Positions 29,900-37,854 of a stretch of 64,000 nucleotides of DNA are shown piece after piece. The notes below the pieces were generated by a model. That model was not told the origin of the DNA. It was given only the letters and a program-made list of their open reading frames with translations, and searched no databases. The DNA is from Saccharomonospora marina XMU15. Lineage in GTDB: Bacteria > Actinomycetota > Actinomycetes > Mycobacteriales > Pseudonocardiaceae. Location of the stretch: the NCBI RefSeq assembly GCF_000244955.1, contig NZ_CM001439.1:2198628-2262627 (forward strand), given 5' to 3'. The number at the start of each line of letters is the position of its first letter. The stretch's first letter is position 1. Both the position numbers and the translations under genes were made by a program.

Positions 29900-30486
29900 C
29901 CGAGAAGCCGCACCCGGCGAGCCGATACGAGTCCTACAGCCACGAGGCCATGCGAGCGGAGGTCGAGACCGGCAACGATCCGGCGGCCGCGGGCGAGATC
30001 GGTCGGGAGTGGACAGACCTGGCCGCGAAGCTGCGGGAGGGGGGCGATTTGCTGGACCAGACCTCGGCGGTCAGTGAGCAGGCGTGGCGGGGACCGGCAG
30101 GCGATGCCCTGCGTGGGGTGCTCGGCCGGGCCGCTCGGTGGTCGGCCGAGGTGGCCGAGGCCGCGGCCGTGGTCGGCGAGGCGGTCGGCAGGCAGGCGGA
30201 GGCGGCCGCGAAGGCGAGGGCGCAGCTGCCGGAGCCGGTCGGCTACGACCCGGCCGGCATGATCCGCGCCGCGGCAGGCAGCGGGCAGGTATGGCAACTC
30301 GTCGGGTTGTCCGACGCGATGGCCGAACGACGAGCGCTGGCCGAGGCCGCAAGGCAACAGGCGATCGATGTGATGTACGCCAGGGACAGCGCGCTCGCCG
30401 ACGCGTTGCCGGAAGTCTCGTTCGGTGATCCGCCGCCGCTGACGGCGCGTTCGCCGCTCGGCGGGCAAGGCTCGGGTCCGATGTGA
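29896..30486 (+). CDS. WxG100/PPE-like protein, predicted EspG client
   Basis: 196 residues, helical, no signal peptide. The central AWRGPAGDALRG gives the WxG turn between two long helices, as in WxG100 and PPE N-terminal domains; the Ala/Glu-rich second helix runs to about residue 115. The C-terminal tail is Pro/Gly-rich. It overlaps the lipoprotein gene upstream and the EspG gene downstream by four bases each. EspG proteins bind PPE helix tips, so this is the likely client. No YxxxD signal was seen here; the first gene of the operon carries one. Confidence 0.75.
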   Translation: MTEKPHPASRYESYSHEAMRAEVETGNDPAAAGEIGREWTDLAAKLREGGDLLDQTSAVSEQAWRGPAGDALRGVLGRAARWSAEVAEAAAVVGEAVGRQAEAAAKARAQLPEPVGYDPAGMIRAAAGSGQVWQLVGLSDAMAERRALAEAARQQAIDVMYARDSALADALPEVSFGDPPPLTARSPLGGQGSGPM

Positions 30487-31235
30487 TCAGGGTGTCAGCA
30501 TCGGCGTTCGACATCCTGTACAGCGACCTCGGCTACCGCGACCCGCCCGGGCCGTTGCGGGTGCACAGTGTCGGCGCGACGCACGAGGATCGCCGAGACA
30601 TCCGAGCCGCGGTGTACGACAATCTGGCCGAGCGCGGATTCTTCCGCGCAGGCGAACTCGATGCCGCGCTGCGGGACGGGCTGCGGATGCTCGCTCGCGC
30701 ATCGGTGTATGTCGAGTGTGAGGCGTTGCTCGATCTGGAGCAGGAGGAGCCGCTGCGGGCCGTCGCCGCCACCACCGGCCGTCGCGGAGTGCTGGCGGTG
30801 CAACCGAACCGCACCATCGCACTGACCCGCATCGGTGGCGACAGCGAGGTGTTCGCCGCCGCCGTAGGGGTGCTGCCGCCGCTGTCGCCCGGCCCGGGTC
30901 TCGGCGTGAGCCTGCCCGCCTCGGTGTTCGGTGTGGACGGTGAGGTGGACGATCCGGTGTACGGAACCGCGCAGCCCGCTCGCTCGGTTGCGCAGCAGCG
31001 GCAACTTCGAGAAGTCCTTGCCATCCAGGCGAGGCCGGTACTGGCGGCGGGGCAGTTCAGCGTGTGCGTCCGCGAGGGCTCGACCTTGCGCAGGCTGGGC
31101 GGGGTGAGTTGGTTCAGCACGGACGTCGGTGCGTACCTGGGCACGACGACCGAGGGGCGAGCAGGCAGGCCCTGGGTCAACGTGGCGCCCGCCGATCGCG
31201 ACCGGATCGCCGCGCGGCTGTCCGAGTTGTCGTAG
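30483..31235 (+). CDS. EspG-family ESX secretion chaperone
   Basis: A 250-residue EspG-like protein: LERGFFRAGELDAALRDGLRMLARASVYVECEAL-type segments in the first half and SVCVREGSTLRRLGGVSWFSTDVGAYLGTTTEGRAGRPWVNVAPAD in the second match the EspG fold of stranded sheet plus C-terminal helices. EspG keeps PPE-type substrates soluble and guides them to ESX secretion ATPases. None of the core eccB/C/D/E genes is in the window, so it must work with a system encoded elsewhere. GTG start overlaps the previous stop (GTGA). Confidence 0.82.
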   Translation: MIRVSASAFDILYSDLGYRDPPGPLRVHSVGATHEDRRDIRAAVYDNLAERGFFRAGELDAALRDGLRMLARASVYVECEALLDLEQEEPLRAVAATTGRRGVLAVQPNRTIALTRIGGDSEVFAAAVGVLPPLSPGPGLGVSLPASVFGVDGEVDDPVYGTAQPARSVAQQRQLREVLAIQARPVLAAGQFSVCVREGSTLRRLGGVSWFSTDVGAYLGTTTEGRAGRPWVNVAPADRDRIAARLSELS

Positions 31236-31276
31236 GGATTTCGCGGCGCTCTCCCCACCCGGCCCCACCGGCCGGT

Positions 31277-31302
31277 ACCGGTGCCGCCGCGGCGGCACCG
31301 GT
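31277..31302. terminator. 26-bp perfect palindrome, terminator of the EspG operon
   Basis: The arms ACCGGTGCCGCCG and CGGCGGCACCGGT pair without a mismatch, 41 bp after the espG stop. No T-tract follows, which is common for GC-rich actinomycete terminators. Confidence 0.6.
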
Positions 31303-31431
31303 TGGGCCTGTCGGCGCGCTCGGATGGCCGGCCGAAGCCGTCGCGGCCGCCCTCTTTCGTGGCCGTGGGTGTCACCCGCGCTGGCGATGTCCGCGCGGCG
31401 CCCCACTCTGACCCCACCCTTGTGACCAGCT

Positions 31432-31467
31432 AAAACGGCGCGCGTTTCGCTCGTATGGGGCCGTTTT
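31432..31467. repeat. 8-bp inverted repeat before the mraZ promoter
   Basis: AAAACGGC (31432-31439) and GCCGTTTT (31460-31467) frame a 20-nt spacer, ending 4 bp before the -35 box of mraZ. It could be a terminator with a short T-run or a regulator site. Confidence 0.4.
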
Positions 31468-31471
31468 GCCG

Positions 31472-31499
31472 TTGACTGTGGTGGAAAGTGGGGTACGGT
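31472..31499 (+). promoter_or_regulatory. mraZ promoter
   Basis: TTGACT (31472-31477) and TACGGT (31494-31499) with a 16-bp spacer form a good housekeeping promoter. Transcription would begin near 31506, about 93 nt before mraZ. Confidence 0.65.
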
Positions 31500-31513
31500 G
31501 GTGGCCAGTGGGG
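31478..31513. promoter_or_regulatory. Two MraZ-type boxes
   Basis: GTGGTGGAAAGTGGGG (31478-31493) and GTGGTGGCCAGTGGGG (31498-31513) are direct repeats differing at 2 of 16 positions, with a 20-bp period (two helical turns). They fill the promoter spacer and the start region, matching the known tandem G-rich sites through which MraZ represses its own operon. Confidence 0.7.
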
Positions 31514-31598
31514 CGGAAGGGAGCCTCGTGCCGATCTCGGTGGATTCCACGGCCGGCCCGTGGGTTCAGGCGCTGGTCGGTAGGGGAGGTGGTGGCCG

Positions 31599-32030
31599 GT
31601 GTTCCTCGGCACCCACACCCCGAAGCTGGACGACAAGGGGCGGCTCACGCTGCCTGCGAAGTTCCGGGACGCGCTGGCAGGTGGGCTGATGATCACCAAG
31701 GGACAGGATCATTGCCTCTATGTCTTTCCGCGTGCGGAGTTCGAGCAGTTGGCCCGCAAGGTCGCGGAAGCCCCGTTCACCAACGAATCGGTGAGGGCCT
31801 ACCAGCGCTACCTGTTCGCGGGGACCGACGAGCAGCGGCCTGACGGCCAGGGGCGTATCGCCATCGCGCCCGAGCTTCGGCGCTACGCCGGGCTCAACAA
31901 GGAGTGTGTGGTGATCGGCGCGATCACCCGGTTGGAGATCTGGGACGCCCAGGCGTGGGAGGGCTACCTGGAAGAACATGAGGACAGCTACGCGAAGGCC
32001 CAGGAAGAGATCCTGCCGGGCGTGTTCTAG
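31599..32030 (+). CDS. mraZ: Division/cell-wall cluster transcriptional repressor MraZ
   Basis: 143 residues with two AbrB-like swapped-hairpin halves: [26 protein letters not shown] and the second [18 protein letters not shown]. MraZ forms a ring that binds tandem repeats upstream of the dcw operon; two such repeats lie at 31478-31513. The GTG at 31599 has a long Shine-Dalgarno (GGGGAGGTGG, ending 6 nt upstream). It begins the mraZ-rsmH-ftsL-pbpB operon. Confidence 0.96.
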   Translation: MFLGTHTPKLDDKGRLTLPAKFRDALAGGLMITKGQDHCLYVFPRAEFEQLARKVAEAPFTNESVRAYQRYLFAGTDEQRPDGQGRIAIAPELRRYAGLNKECVVIGAITRLEIWDAQAWEGYLEEHEDSYAKAQEEILPGVF

Positions 32031-32040
32031 CGTCCGCGGC

Positions 32041-32064
32041 ACCCGCGCTGTTGGGGGCGCGGGT
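32041..32064 (+). other. Hairpin after mraZ
   Basis: ACCCGCGC (32041-32048) and GCGCGGGT (32057-32064) pair perfectly around TGTTGGGG, 10 bp after the mraZ stop. It may be a partial terminator or a 5' element of the structured leader that follows. Confidence 0.5.
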
Positions 32065-32073
32065 TCCACACCT

Positions 32074-32141
32074 CGGATGCCGTGAGGCTGCGGCCCTGAT
32101 GCACCTTCCCCGGTATCAGGTCCGCAACCTGACGGCATCCG
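32074..32141 (+). ncRNA. mraW RNA motif (structured leader of rsmH)
   Basis: A 68-nt hairpin with short symmetric mismatches: CGGATGCCGT pairs with ACGGCATCCG (32074-32083 / 32132-32141), then AGG/CCT, TGCGG/CCGCA and CCTGAT/ATCAGG (32095-32100 / 32115-32120), closing on a 14-nt loop containing CTTCCCC (32105-32111). Known actinobacterial 'mraW' RNAs sit in this position and, as I recall, have a conserved CUUCCCC terminal loop. It may regulate rsmH and the genes behind it; the ligand or partner is unknown. Confidence 0.82.
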
Positions 32142-32281
32142 CCTCCCGGCAACCGGGCTCACGCCTGGGGCATGAGAGGGATGTCGCGCGGACGGCGCAA
32201 GAGACAGGCGAGGCGTTGAGCACGCCGCGGACATCCAGCCTCGACGGCACGTCGGATGCCGGGCGCAGCGCCTCAGCGGGA

Positions 32282-33304
32282 ATGGAGAACCGTGAGCAAG
32301 GCAAGCCCCGGCCGCGTTCGCCGCGCGAGTACCGGCCGGGTGTGACCGTGACCGGGAACGGCGAACACGTCCCCGTGTTGCTCGACCGCGTGCTGGAGTT
32401 GCTGGAGCCCGCGCTCACCGGCCCCGAACCCGTGCTCGTCGACGCGACCGTCGGTCTCGGTGGGCACGCCGACGCCTTACTCACCGCCAACCCGTCGCTT
32501 CGCCTCATCGGGCTCGACCGTGACCGCGACGCGTTGCGCGACTCGGGGCAGCGACTGGCCCGCCACGGTGACCGGGTCCGGCTGGTGCACGCGGTCTACG
32601 ACCGGATGCCCGACGTGCTCGCCGAACTCGGACTGTCCCATGTGGATGCCGTGCTGATGGATCTGGGGGTTTCGTCGATGCAACTTGACAGGCAGGAGCG
32701 GGGCTTCGCCTATGCGAGGGACGCGCCGCTGGACATGCGCATGGACCCGGCCGCAGGGCTCACCGCCGCCGACGTTCTCAACACCTACTCGGTGGCGGAC
32801 CTGACACGCGTGTTGCGCGACTACGGCGAGGAGCGGTTCGCCAACCGGATCGCGAAGGCGGTGGTCGCCGAACGCGAGCGCGAGCCGTTCGACCGCAGCG
32901 AACGGCTGGTGCGTTTGCTGTACGACACCGTGCCCGCGCCGAGCAGGCGAACCGGAGGGCACCCGGCGAAGCGCACGTTCCAGGCGCTGCGAATCGAGGT
33001 CAACGCGGAGCTGGAGACGTTGCGCGCCGCGCTGCCCGCCGCCATCGAGCTGCTCACCGGTGGTGGCCGCATCGTCGTGGAGTCCTACCACTCGCTGGAG
33101 GACCGCATCGTCAAGCGGGAGTTCGCCGGCCGTGCCGCGTCGCGCACCCCGCAGGGACTGCCGGTGGAACTGCCGGGGCACGGCCCCGAACTGCGACTGC
33201 TGACTCGCGGTGCCGAGAAGGCGAGCGAGGAGGAGATCGAGCGCAACCCACGCGCTGCCTCGGTACGGCTGCGCGCGGCCGAGAAGATTGGAGCGGCTGC
33301 CTGA
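32282..33304 (+). CDS. rsmH: 16S rRNA (cytosine-1402 N4)-methyltransferase RsmH
   Basis: SAM-dependent methyltransferase of C1402 in the ribosomal P-site (MraW). Motifs: [30 protein letters not shown] (SAM site), [40 protein letters not shown], and the C-terminal [16 protein letters not shown]. The start is uncertain. ATG 32282 gives 340 residues with a weak GCGGGA; an upstream extension would run through the structured RNA and is unlikely. A GTG at [12 protein letters not shown] is also possible. The stop overlaps the ftsL-like start (TGATG). Confidence 0.93.
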   Translation: MENREQGKPRPRSPREYRPGVTVTGNGEHVPVLLDRVLELLEPALTGPEPVLVDATVGLGGHADALLTANPSLRLIGLDRDRDALRDSGQRLARHGDRVRLVHAVYDRMPDVLAELGLSHVDAVLMDLGVSSMQLDRQERGFAYARDAPLDMRMDPAAGLTAADVLNTYSVADLTRVLRDYGEERFANRIAKAVVAEREREPFDRSERLVRLLYDTVPAPSRRTGGHPAKRTFQALRIEVNAELETLRAALPAAIELLTGGGRIVVESYHSLEDRIVKREFAGRAASRTPQGLPVELPGHGPELRLLTRGAEKASEEEIERNPRAASVRLRAAEKIGAAA

Positions 33305-33954
33305 TGACCGCACCTGCTCGAACCCGTAACCAGCCCACGCCGCGCACCCGCCAGCGGCCCAAGGCCACGACCGGCACCCAGGCTCCCGAGACGCCGAACT
33401 CCGGCGCGGCGAAGCGGCGCACCTCGGCGGCCGAGCGCGCATACGCGCGCAAGGCGCAGCGCACCAAGGTCACGCGGCCGGAGGCACAGGCGCAGGCGAG
33501 CCCGCAGCGCAGCCGGATCCCGCTGCTGCGCTGGCCGCGTTCCCGAACCTCCTTCGTGCTGCTGCTGATGGCGATGATGGTGACGGGCGTGGCCGCGACG
33601 CTGTGGCTTTCCACCCAGGCCATCACCGACTCCTACCGGCTGGAGCAGCTTCGCCAGGAGAACGCGGGGCTGGCAGAGCGTTCCGAGCAGCTGCAGCGCG
33701 AGGTCAGCCACCTGGAGTCGCCGTCGTCGCTGGCCGAGCGCGCCCGGCAACTCGGGATGGTGCCTGGCGGGAACCCGGCGCGGCTGGTGGTGCGGCCCGA
33801 CGGTTCCGTCGTCGTGGTCGGTGAGCCGTCCGCGGCCTCGGCGCCGCCACCTTCGCGACAGGAGCAGCAGCCCGAGCAGCAGGGTGTGCCGCAACAGCAG
33901 CTCGACGACCAGGCTCAGGCGGGAGCAGGGGAGCCGCCCGCCGCGGCAGGGTAG
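33304..33954 (+). CDS. ftsL: FtsL-like cell division protein
   Basis: 216 residues with the FtsL layout: a long basic, disordered cytoplasmic N-terminus (1-75), one membrane helix (about 80-102, SFVLLLMAMMVTGVAATLWL), a coiled coil (RLEQLRQENAGLAERSEQLQREVSHL) and a Gln/Pro-rich tail. The segment SPSSLAERARQLGMVPGGNPARLV is typical of actinobacterial FtsL and DivIC-like proteins. It recruits and regulates septal peptidoglycan synthases, here encoded by the next gene. Corresponds to Rv2164c. Confidence 0.88.
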   Translation: MTAPARTRNQPTPRTRQRPKATTGTQAPETPNSGAAKRRTSAAERAYARKAQRTKVTRPEAQAQASPQRSRIPLLRWPRSRTSFVLLLMAMMVTGVAATLWLSTQAITDSYRLEQLRQENAGLAERSEQLQREVSHLESPSSLAERARQLGMVPGGNPARLVVRPDGSVVVVGEPSAASAPPPSRQEQQPEQQGVPQQQLDDQAQAGAGEPPAAAG

Positions 33955-33979
33955 CGACAGGGGATACCGGAGGGGATCG

Positions 33980-35896
33980 ATGCCAGGCAAGGCACGCGCG
34001 AGCGGACGCTCTCGAGCGGGCAGCGGCACGCGGCGCACCTACCCGGTGGGCGCGCGCAGAGGGGGCGCGGCCCGCAACCGCGACTACCGGGGTCGGTTCG
34101 TGGCGGGGCGGATCGCCCTCGCGGTGCTGCTCGTGGCCGCGGGGGTGAAGCTCGTTCACGTGCAGGGTTTCGAGGCGGAGGCGTTGTCGGCGCGCGCGGA
34201 GCGGCAGCGCACCACCTCGATCGACATCCCGGCCGAGCGCGGGTCCATCAGGGACCGCAACGGTGCGGAGCTGGCCTTCAGCATCGAGACGCGGATGCTG
34301 TGGGCGAACCTGCGGTTGATGCGCAAGAACTGGAGCGAGTTCGCGCGCGAGCATCCGGAGTCGGAAAAGGACTACGACAGCCGCGTCGCCGAGATCGCGA
34401 AGTTCATCGCGGGCAAGGTGCCGGAGCTGACAACCGAGAGCGAACTGCTGCGTGCCTTCCACAAGGACGCGAGCTTCACCTATCTCGTCGACGACGTCGA
34501 GCCGTCGGTGGCCGAGCAGATCAAGCAGGCCTATCCCGAGATCGGGTACGAGAAGCGGGCGAAGCGGGTGTACCCGGGCGGCGAGCTGGCTTCGAACATC
34601 GTCGGCTACGCCAACTGGCGGCAGGAGAATCCCGACGTGTCCAAGCACAACCTGCACGGGCTGTCGGGGCTGGAGAGCATGCGCGACAACGATCTGGCAG
34701 GCACGCCGGGCAGACAGATCGTGGACACCGCGCAGGGCGCCGACGTCGTCATTCCGGGCACCGAGCGCGATCTGCAACCGGCAGTGCCGGGCTCGGATCT
34801 GGAGCTGACCATCGACTCCGACGTGCAGTTCGAGGTGCAGAGCCGCCTTGCCGACTACGCACGCCGCGTGCGGGCGCAGGGCGCGAGCGCCGTCGTGCTT
34901 GATGCCAGGACCGCCGAGGTGTACGCGCTGGCCACGGACCGGACCTTCGACCCGACCGATCAGTCCACGCTGCAGCCGAAGCTGATGAACAACGCGGCCG
35001 TGACGACGCCGTTCGAGCCCGGCTCCGTGAACAAGGTCATCACGGCCGCTGCGGCGATCGAGGCGGGCATCGTGGGTCCGGAGTCGGTGCGGCAGGTGCC
35101 GGGCAGTATCGAGGTCTCCGACCACACGGTGCACGACGCCTGGTCACACGGTACGCAGCCGTTCACCACCACCGGCATCTTCGCCAAGTCGTCCAATGTG
35201 GGCACTCTGATGCTCGCGCAGGAGTTGGGCCCGGACCGATATCTGCAGATGCTGCGGCGGTTCGGGCTCGGCAAGCGAACGGGGATCGGGTTGCCGGGGG
35301 AGAGCCCCGGCTACGTGCCGCCGCGTGCGCAGTGGTCGGGCACGACGTTCGGCAACCTCCCGATCGGCCAGGGTCTTTCCATGACCGTGGTGCAGCTGGC
35401 CAGTATGTATCAGGCCATCGCCAACGACGGAAAGCGGGTGGAGCCGAGGATCGTTCGTGCCAAGGTGACACCGGACGGCAGGCGCGTCCCGGAGCCCGCC
35501 CCCGCGACGGCACAGGTGGTCAGCCCGAAGACCGCCGACACCGTCAAGAGCATCCTGCGCGCGGTCACGCAGGACGGCAGTTACGACTTCCAGGGCACGG
35601 CGCCGGAGGCGGCGTTGGAGGGGTACCAGATCGCGGGCAAGACCGGCACCGGGCAGCAGGTGGACCCGAACACCGGTGCCTACAGCAACCGGCTGTACAA
35701 CATCACATTCGCCGGGATGCTGCCCGCCGACAACCCCCGATTCGTCGTCGGCATCCGGCTGGACGCGCCCGACGCGACCCTGCCGGAGGGCAGTACCGCG
35801 GCGCCGCTGTTCCACGACATCGCTTCGTACCTGGCGCAACGATTCCAGATACCGCTGTCGGACAGTCCGGCGCCGCGGGTGCGTCTGGTCCAGTGA
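33980..35896 (+). CDS. pbpB: Penicillin-binding protein 2B-type transpeptidase (FtsI/PbpB)
   Basis: Class B septal transpeptidase of 638 residues: basic N-terminus, one membrane helix (about 41-60, RIALAVLLVAAGVKLVHVQG), the dimerisation domain (IDIPAERGSIRDRNG), then the transpeptidase with SVNK (S349-K352), SSN (S404-N406) and KTGTG (K554). Start at ATG 33980 follows GGAGGGGA. It is the last gene of the visible dcw operon; the next gene is a convergent ABC permease only 5 bp after its stop, where murE is usually found. Confidence 0.95.
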   Translation: MPGKARASGRSRAGSGTRRTYPVGARRGGAARNRDYRGRFVAGRIALAVLLVAAGVKLVHVQGFEAEALSARAERQRTTSIDIPAERGSIRDRNGAELAFSIETRMLWANLRLMRKNWSEFAREHPESEKDYDSRVAEIAKFIAGKVPELTTESELLRAFHKDASFTYLVDDVEPSVAEQIKQAYPEIGYEKRAKRVYPGGELASNIVGYANWRQENPDVSKHNLHGLSGLESMRDNDLAGTPGRQIVDTAQGADVVIPGTERDLQPAVPGSDLELTIDSDVQFEVQSRLADYARRVRAQGASAVVLDARTAEVYALATDRTFDPTDQSTLQPKLMNNAAVTTPFEPGSVNKVITAAAAIEAGIVGPESVRQVPGSIEVSDHTVHDAWSHGTQPFTTTGIFAKSSNVGTLMLAQELGPDRYLQMLRRFGLGKRTGIGLPGESPGYVPPRAQWSGTTFGNLPIGQGLSMTVVQLASMYQAIANDGKRVEPRIVRAKVTPDGRRVPEPAPATAQVVSPKTADTVKSILRAVTQDGSYDFQGTAPEAALEGYQIAGKTGTGQQVDPNTGAYSNRLYNITFAGMLPADNPRFVVGIRLDAPDATLPEGSTAAPLFHDIASYLAQRFQIPLSDSPAPRVRLVQ

Positions 35897-35900
35897 GCCG

Positions 35901-36716
35901 TCACAGACCCGCGGTGCGGAACCGGCGAATCGACAGTGGGACGAAGACCGCCAGCAGTGCCACCGACCAGCCCAGGGTCGCCAGCACCGGGTGAGCCAGC
36001 GGCCACGCCAGGTCTCCGTGCGGCAGGCCCGGGTTACCGAACAGTTGGCGGCAAGCCACGGTGGCGGCGCTGACCGGGTTCCAGTCGGCGATGGTTCGCA
36101 GTACGGCGGGCATGCCCTCGGTGGGAACGAAAATGTTGGAGATCATCGTGATGGGCATGATCAGCGGCCCGATCCGCGCGGCGGTCTCCTCGTTCTTGGC
36201 GATAGAGCCGAGGAACACGCCGACCCAGGACACGGCGTGGAACAGCAGGAGCAGCAGGCCGAATCCGGCGACTGTCGCGGCGAAGCCGTTGTGTGCCCGC
36301 CAGCCGAACAGCAGCCCGCAGCCTGCCATGACGAGCAGGCTGCCGGTGTGCACGAGTAGGTCGGCGGCCGTCTGACCGAACGGCACGGCGGAGCGTGCCA
36401 TGGGCATCGACCGGTAGCGGTCCATCACGCCGAGCCCGTTGTCCTTGGCGATCACGGTGAGCGAACCCATCACGCCGAACACCGTGCCCATGACGAAGAG
36501 GCCGGGCATGAGGTACTCGCGGTAGTCGCCGCCCCCGGGGATGGGGATCGCGCTGCCGAAGACGTAACCGAACAGGATGACCGAGATGAGCGGGAAGGCG
36601 AACGTCGCGACGATCTGGCCCGGCTGGTGCTTGAGCTTGAGCAGGTTGCGGCTCATGATCGTGAGCCCGTCGGACAGTGCCCCCACGAACGGTGAGGTGG
36701 GTGCTGGGGCGGTCAT
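35901..36716 (-). CDS. ABC-2 type exporter permease (DrrB-like)
   Basis: 271 residues with about six membrane helices of the ABC2_membrane family. IVATFAFPLISVILFGYVFGSA lies at the start, and the family's central EYLMPGLFVMGTVFGVMGSLTVIAKDNGLGVMDRYRSMPMAR loop and PLIMPITMISNIFVPTEGMPAVLRTIADWNPVS are well kept. It is the membrane partner of the ATPase upstream, with whose stop its ATG overlaps (ATGA). Relatives export antibiotics or lipids. It converges with pbpB 5 bp away. Confidence 0.9.
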   Translation of the reverse strand: MTAPAPTSPFVGALSDGLTIMSRNLLKLKHQPGQIVATFAFPLISVILFGYVFGSAIPIPGGGDYREYLMPGLFVMGTVFGVMGSLTVIAKDNGLGVMDRYRSMPMARSAVPFGQTAADLLVHTGSLLVMAGCGLLFGWRAHNGFAATVAGFGLLLLLFHAVSWVGVFLGSIAKNEETAARIGPLIMPITMISNIFVPTEGMPAVLRTIADWNPVSAATVACRQLFGNPGLPHGDLAWPLAHPVLATLGWSVALLAVFVPLSIRRFRTAGL

Positions 36717-37768
36717 CGCGCGGTCTCCTCGGTGGCGGGGTCGGTGCTGGACGACATGACGGACGGCGCGGTGGCCGGCTCGGTGGCTGCGACGTCGACC
36801 TCGGTGGTGGGTTTGCCGGTGAGGGTGAGGAACACCTCGTCGAGTGTCGGGCGCCGGATTCCGACGTCGACGGCCTTCACGCCTGCCTGGTCGAGTTGGC
36901 GCACGACGTCGGGCAGCGTGAGAGAATCGATGTCCACGGGCAGGCTGACGAGCTTGCGGTCGGCGTCGATGTCGGGTTGTGCCCCGGTGTCGGCGAGCAC
37001 CGCCAGTGCTCGTGCCACCTCGGTGAGATCGGCGGAGTCGGCGGCCACGACGTCGATGCGCCCGCCGATCTGGGCTTTCAGTTCCGCGGGTGTGCCGGAG
37101 GCGATGACCTTGCCGGTGTCGATCACCGCGATGCGCTGCGCGAGTTGGTCGGCCTCGTCGAGGTACTGCGTGGTCAGCAGCACGGTGGTGCCCTCTGCGA
37201 CCAACTCCCGCACGGTGTCCCAGATCTCGTTGCGGCTTCGCGGGTCGAGTCCGGTGGTCGGCTCGTCGAGGAACAGCACGGTCGGCGAGATGATCAGGCT
37301 GGAGATGAGGTCCAACCTGCGGCGCATGCCGCCGGAGTAGGTCTTCACCAGCCGGTCGGCCGCGTGGCCGAGGTGGAAGCGTTCCAGCAGCTCGTCGGCT
37401 CGGCTGCGGGCACGGGCGGAGCCGAGCCGAAACAGCCTGCCGAAGATGCGCAGGTTCTCCCTGCCGGTGAGCTGCTCGTCCAGCGCGGCGTGCTGACCGG
37501 CGAGTCCGATCTTGCGGCGCACCGCCGCCGACTCGCGCACCACGTCGTGTCCGGCGACCGTGACCCGTCCCTCGTCGGGCCGGGTCAGCGTGGCGAAGAC
37601 GCGGACGGCCGTGCTCTTGCCCGCGCCGTTGGGCCCGAGCAGGCCGTAGACGGTTCCGGCGGGCACCGTCAGGTCGAGGCCTGCGAGGGCGCGGGTCTGC
37701 CCGAATCTCTTGTGTACGTTCTCGGCGACGACCACGGCTCCCGCGGTGTCGCTCGGTTGTGTCCCCAT
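36713..37768 (-). CDS. Daunorubicin-resistance-type ABC transporter ATPase (DrrA-like)
   Basis: 351 residues: Walker A GPNGAGKST, signature SGGMRRR, Walker B LFLDEPTTGLDP, H-loop replaced by the DrrA form LLTTQYLDEADQLA. The C-terminal DUF4162 region carries RRPTLDEVFLTLTG. It energises export by the DrrB-like permease. ATG 37768 has AGGGGAAT upstream on the minus strand. It is divergent from a TetR gene across an 86-bp gap with tandem operators, so drug- or metabolite-induced derepression is likely. Confidence 0.92.
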   Translation of the reverse strand: MGTQPSDTAGAVVVAENVHKRFGQTRALAGLDLTVPAGTVYGLLGPNGAGKSTAVRVFATLTRPDEGRVTVAGHDVVRESAAVRRKIGLAGQHAALDEQLTGRENLRIFGRLFRLGSARARSRADELLERFHLGHAADRLVKTYSGGMRRRLDLISSLIISPTVLFLDEPTTGLDPRSRNEIWDTVRELVAEGTTVLLTTQYLDEADQLAQRIAVIDTGKVIASGTPAELKAQIGGRIDVVAADSADLTEVARALAVLADTGAQPDIDADRKLVSLPVDIDSLTLPDVVRQLDQAGVKAVDVGIRRPTLDEVFLTLTGKPTTEVDVAATEPATAPSVMSSSTDPATEETAR

Positions 37769-37783
37769 GGATTCCCCTAAGCT

Positions 37784-37831
37784 GAGTACGATGTACGCAG
37801 TAAAGCTAGTCAACCGAGTACGACGTACGCA
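37784..37831. promoter_or_regulatory. Tandem TetR operators
   Basis: GAGTACGATGTACGCA (37784-37799) and GAGTACGACGTACGCA (37816-37831) differ at one base and have a 32-bp period. Each contains GTACGAYGTAC, a two-fold symmetric pair of GTAC half-sites. They lie between the divergent exporter and TetR genes. Confidence 0.75.
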
Positions 37832-37854
37832 ACGAGTTTTCGCCAGAGGTGAAC

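Larger units (their letters stand above)
31236..31598. other. 363-bp gap between espG and mraZ
   Basis: No gene is visible. It holds, in order, a terminator-like palindrome (31277-31302), an AAAACGGC/GCCGTTTT inverted repeat (31432-31467), and the mraZ promoter with two MraZ-type boxes (31472-31513). The start of mraZ is preceded by GGGGAGGTGG. Confidence 0.7.

Noticed and set aside
32051-32281. N-terminal extension of RsmH through the leader
   Set aside because: It would translate the mraW RNA hairpin, lacks family conservation and has no ribosome-binding site.
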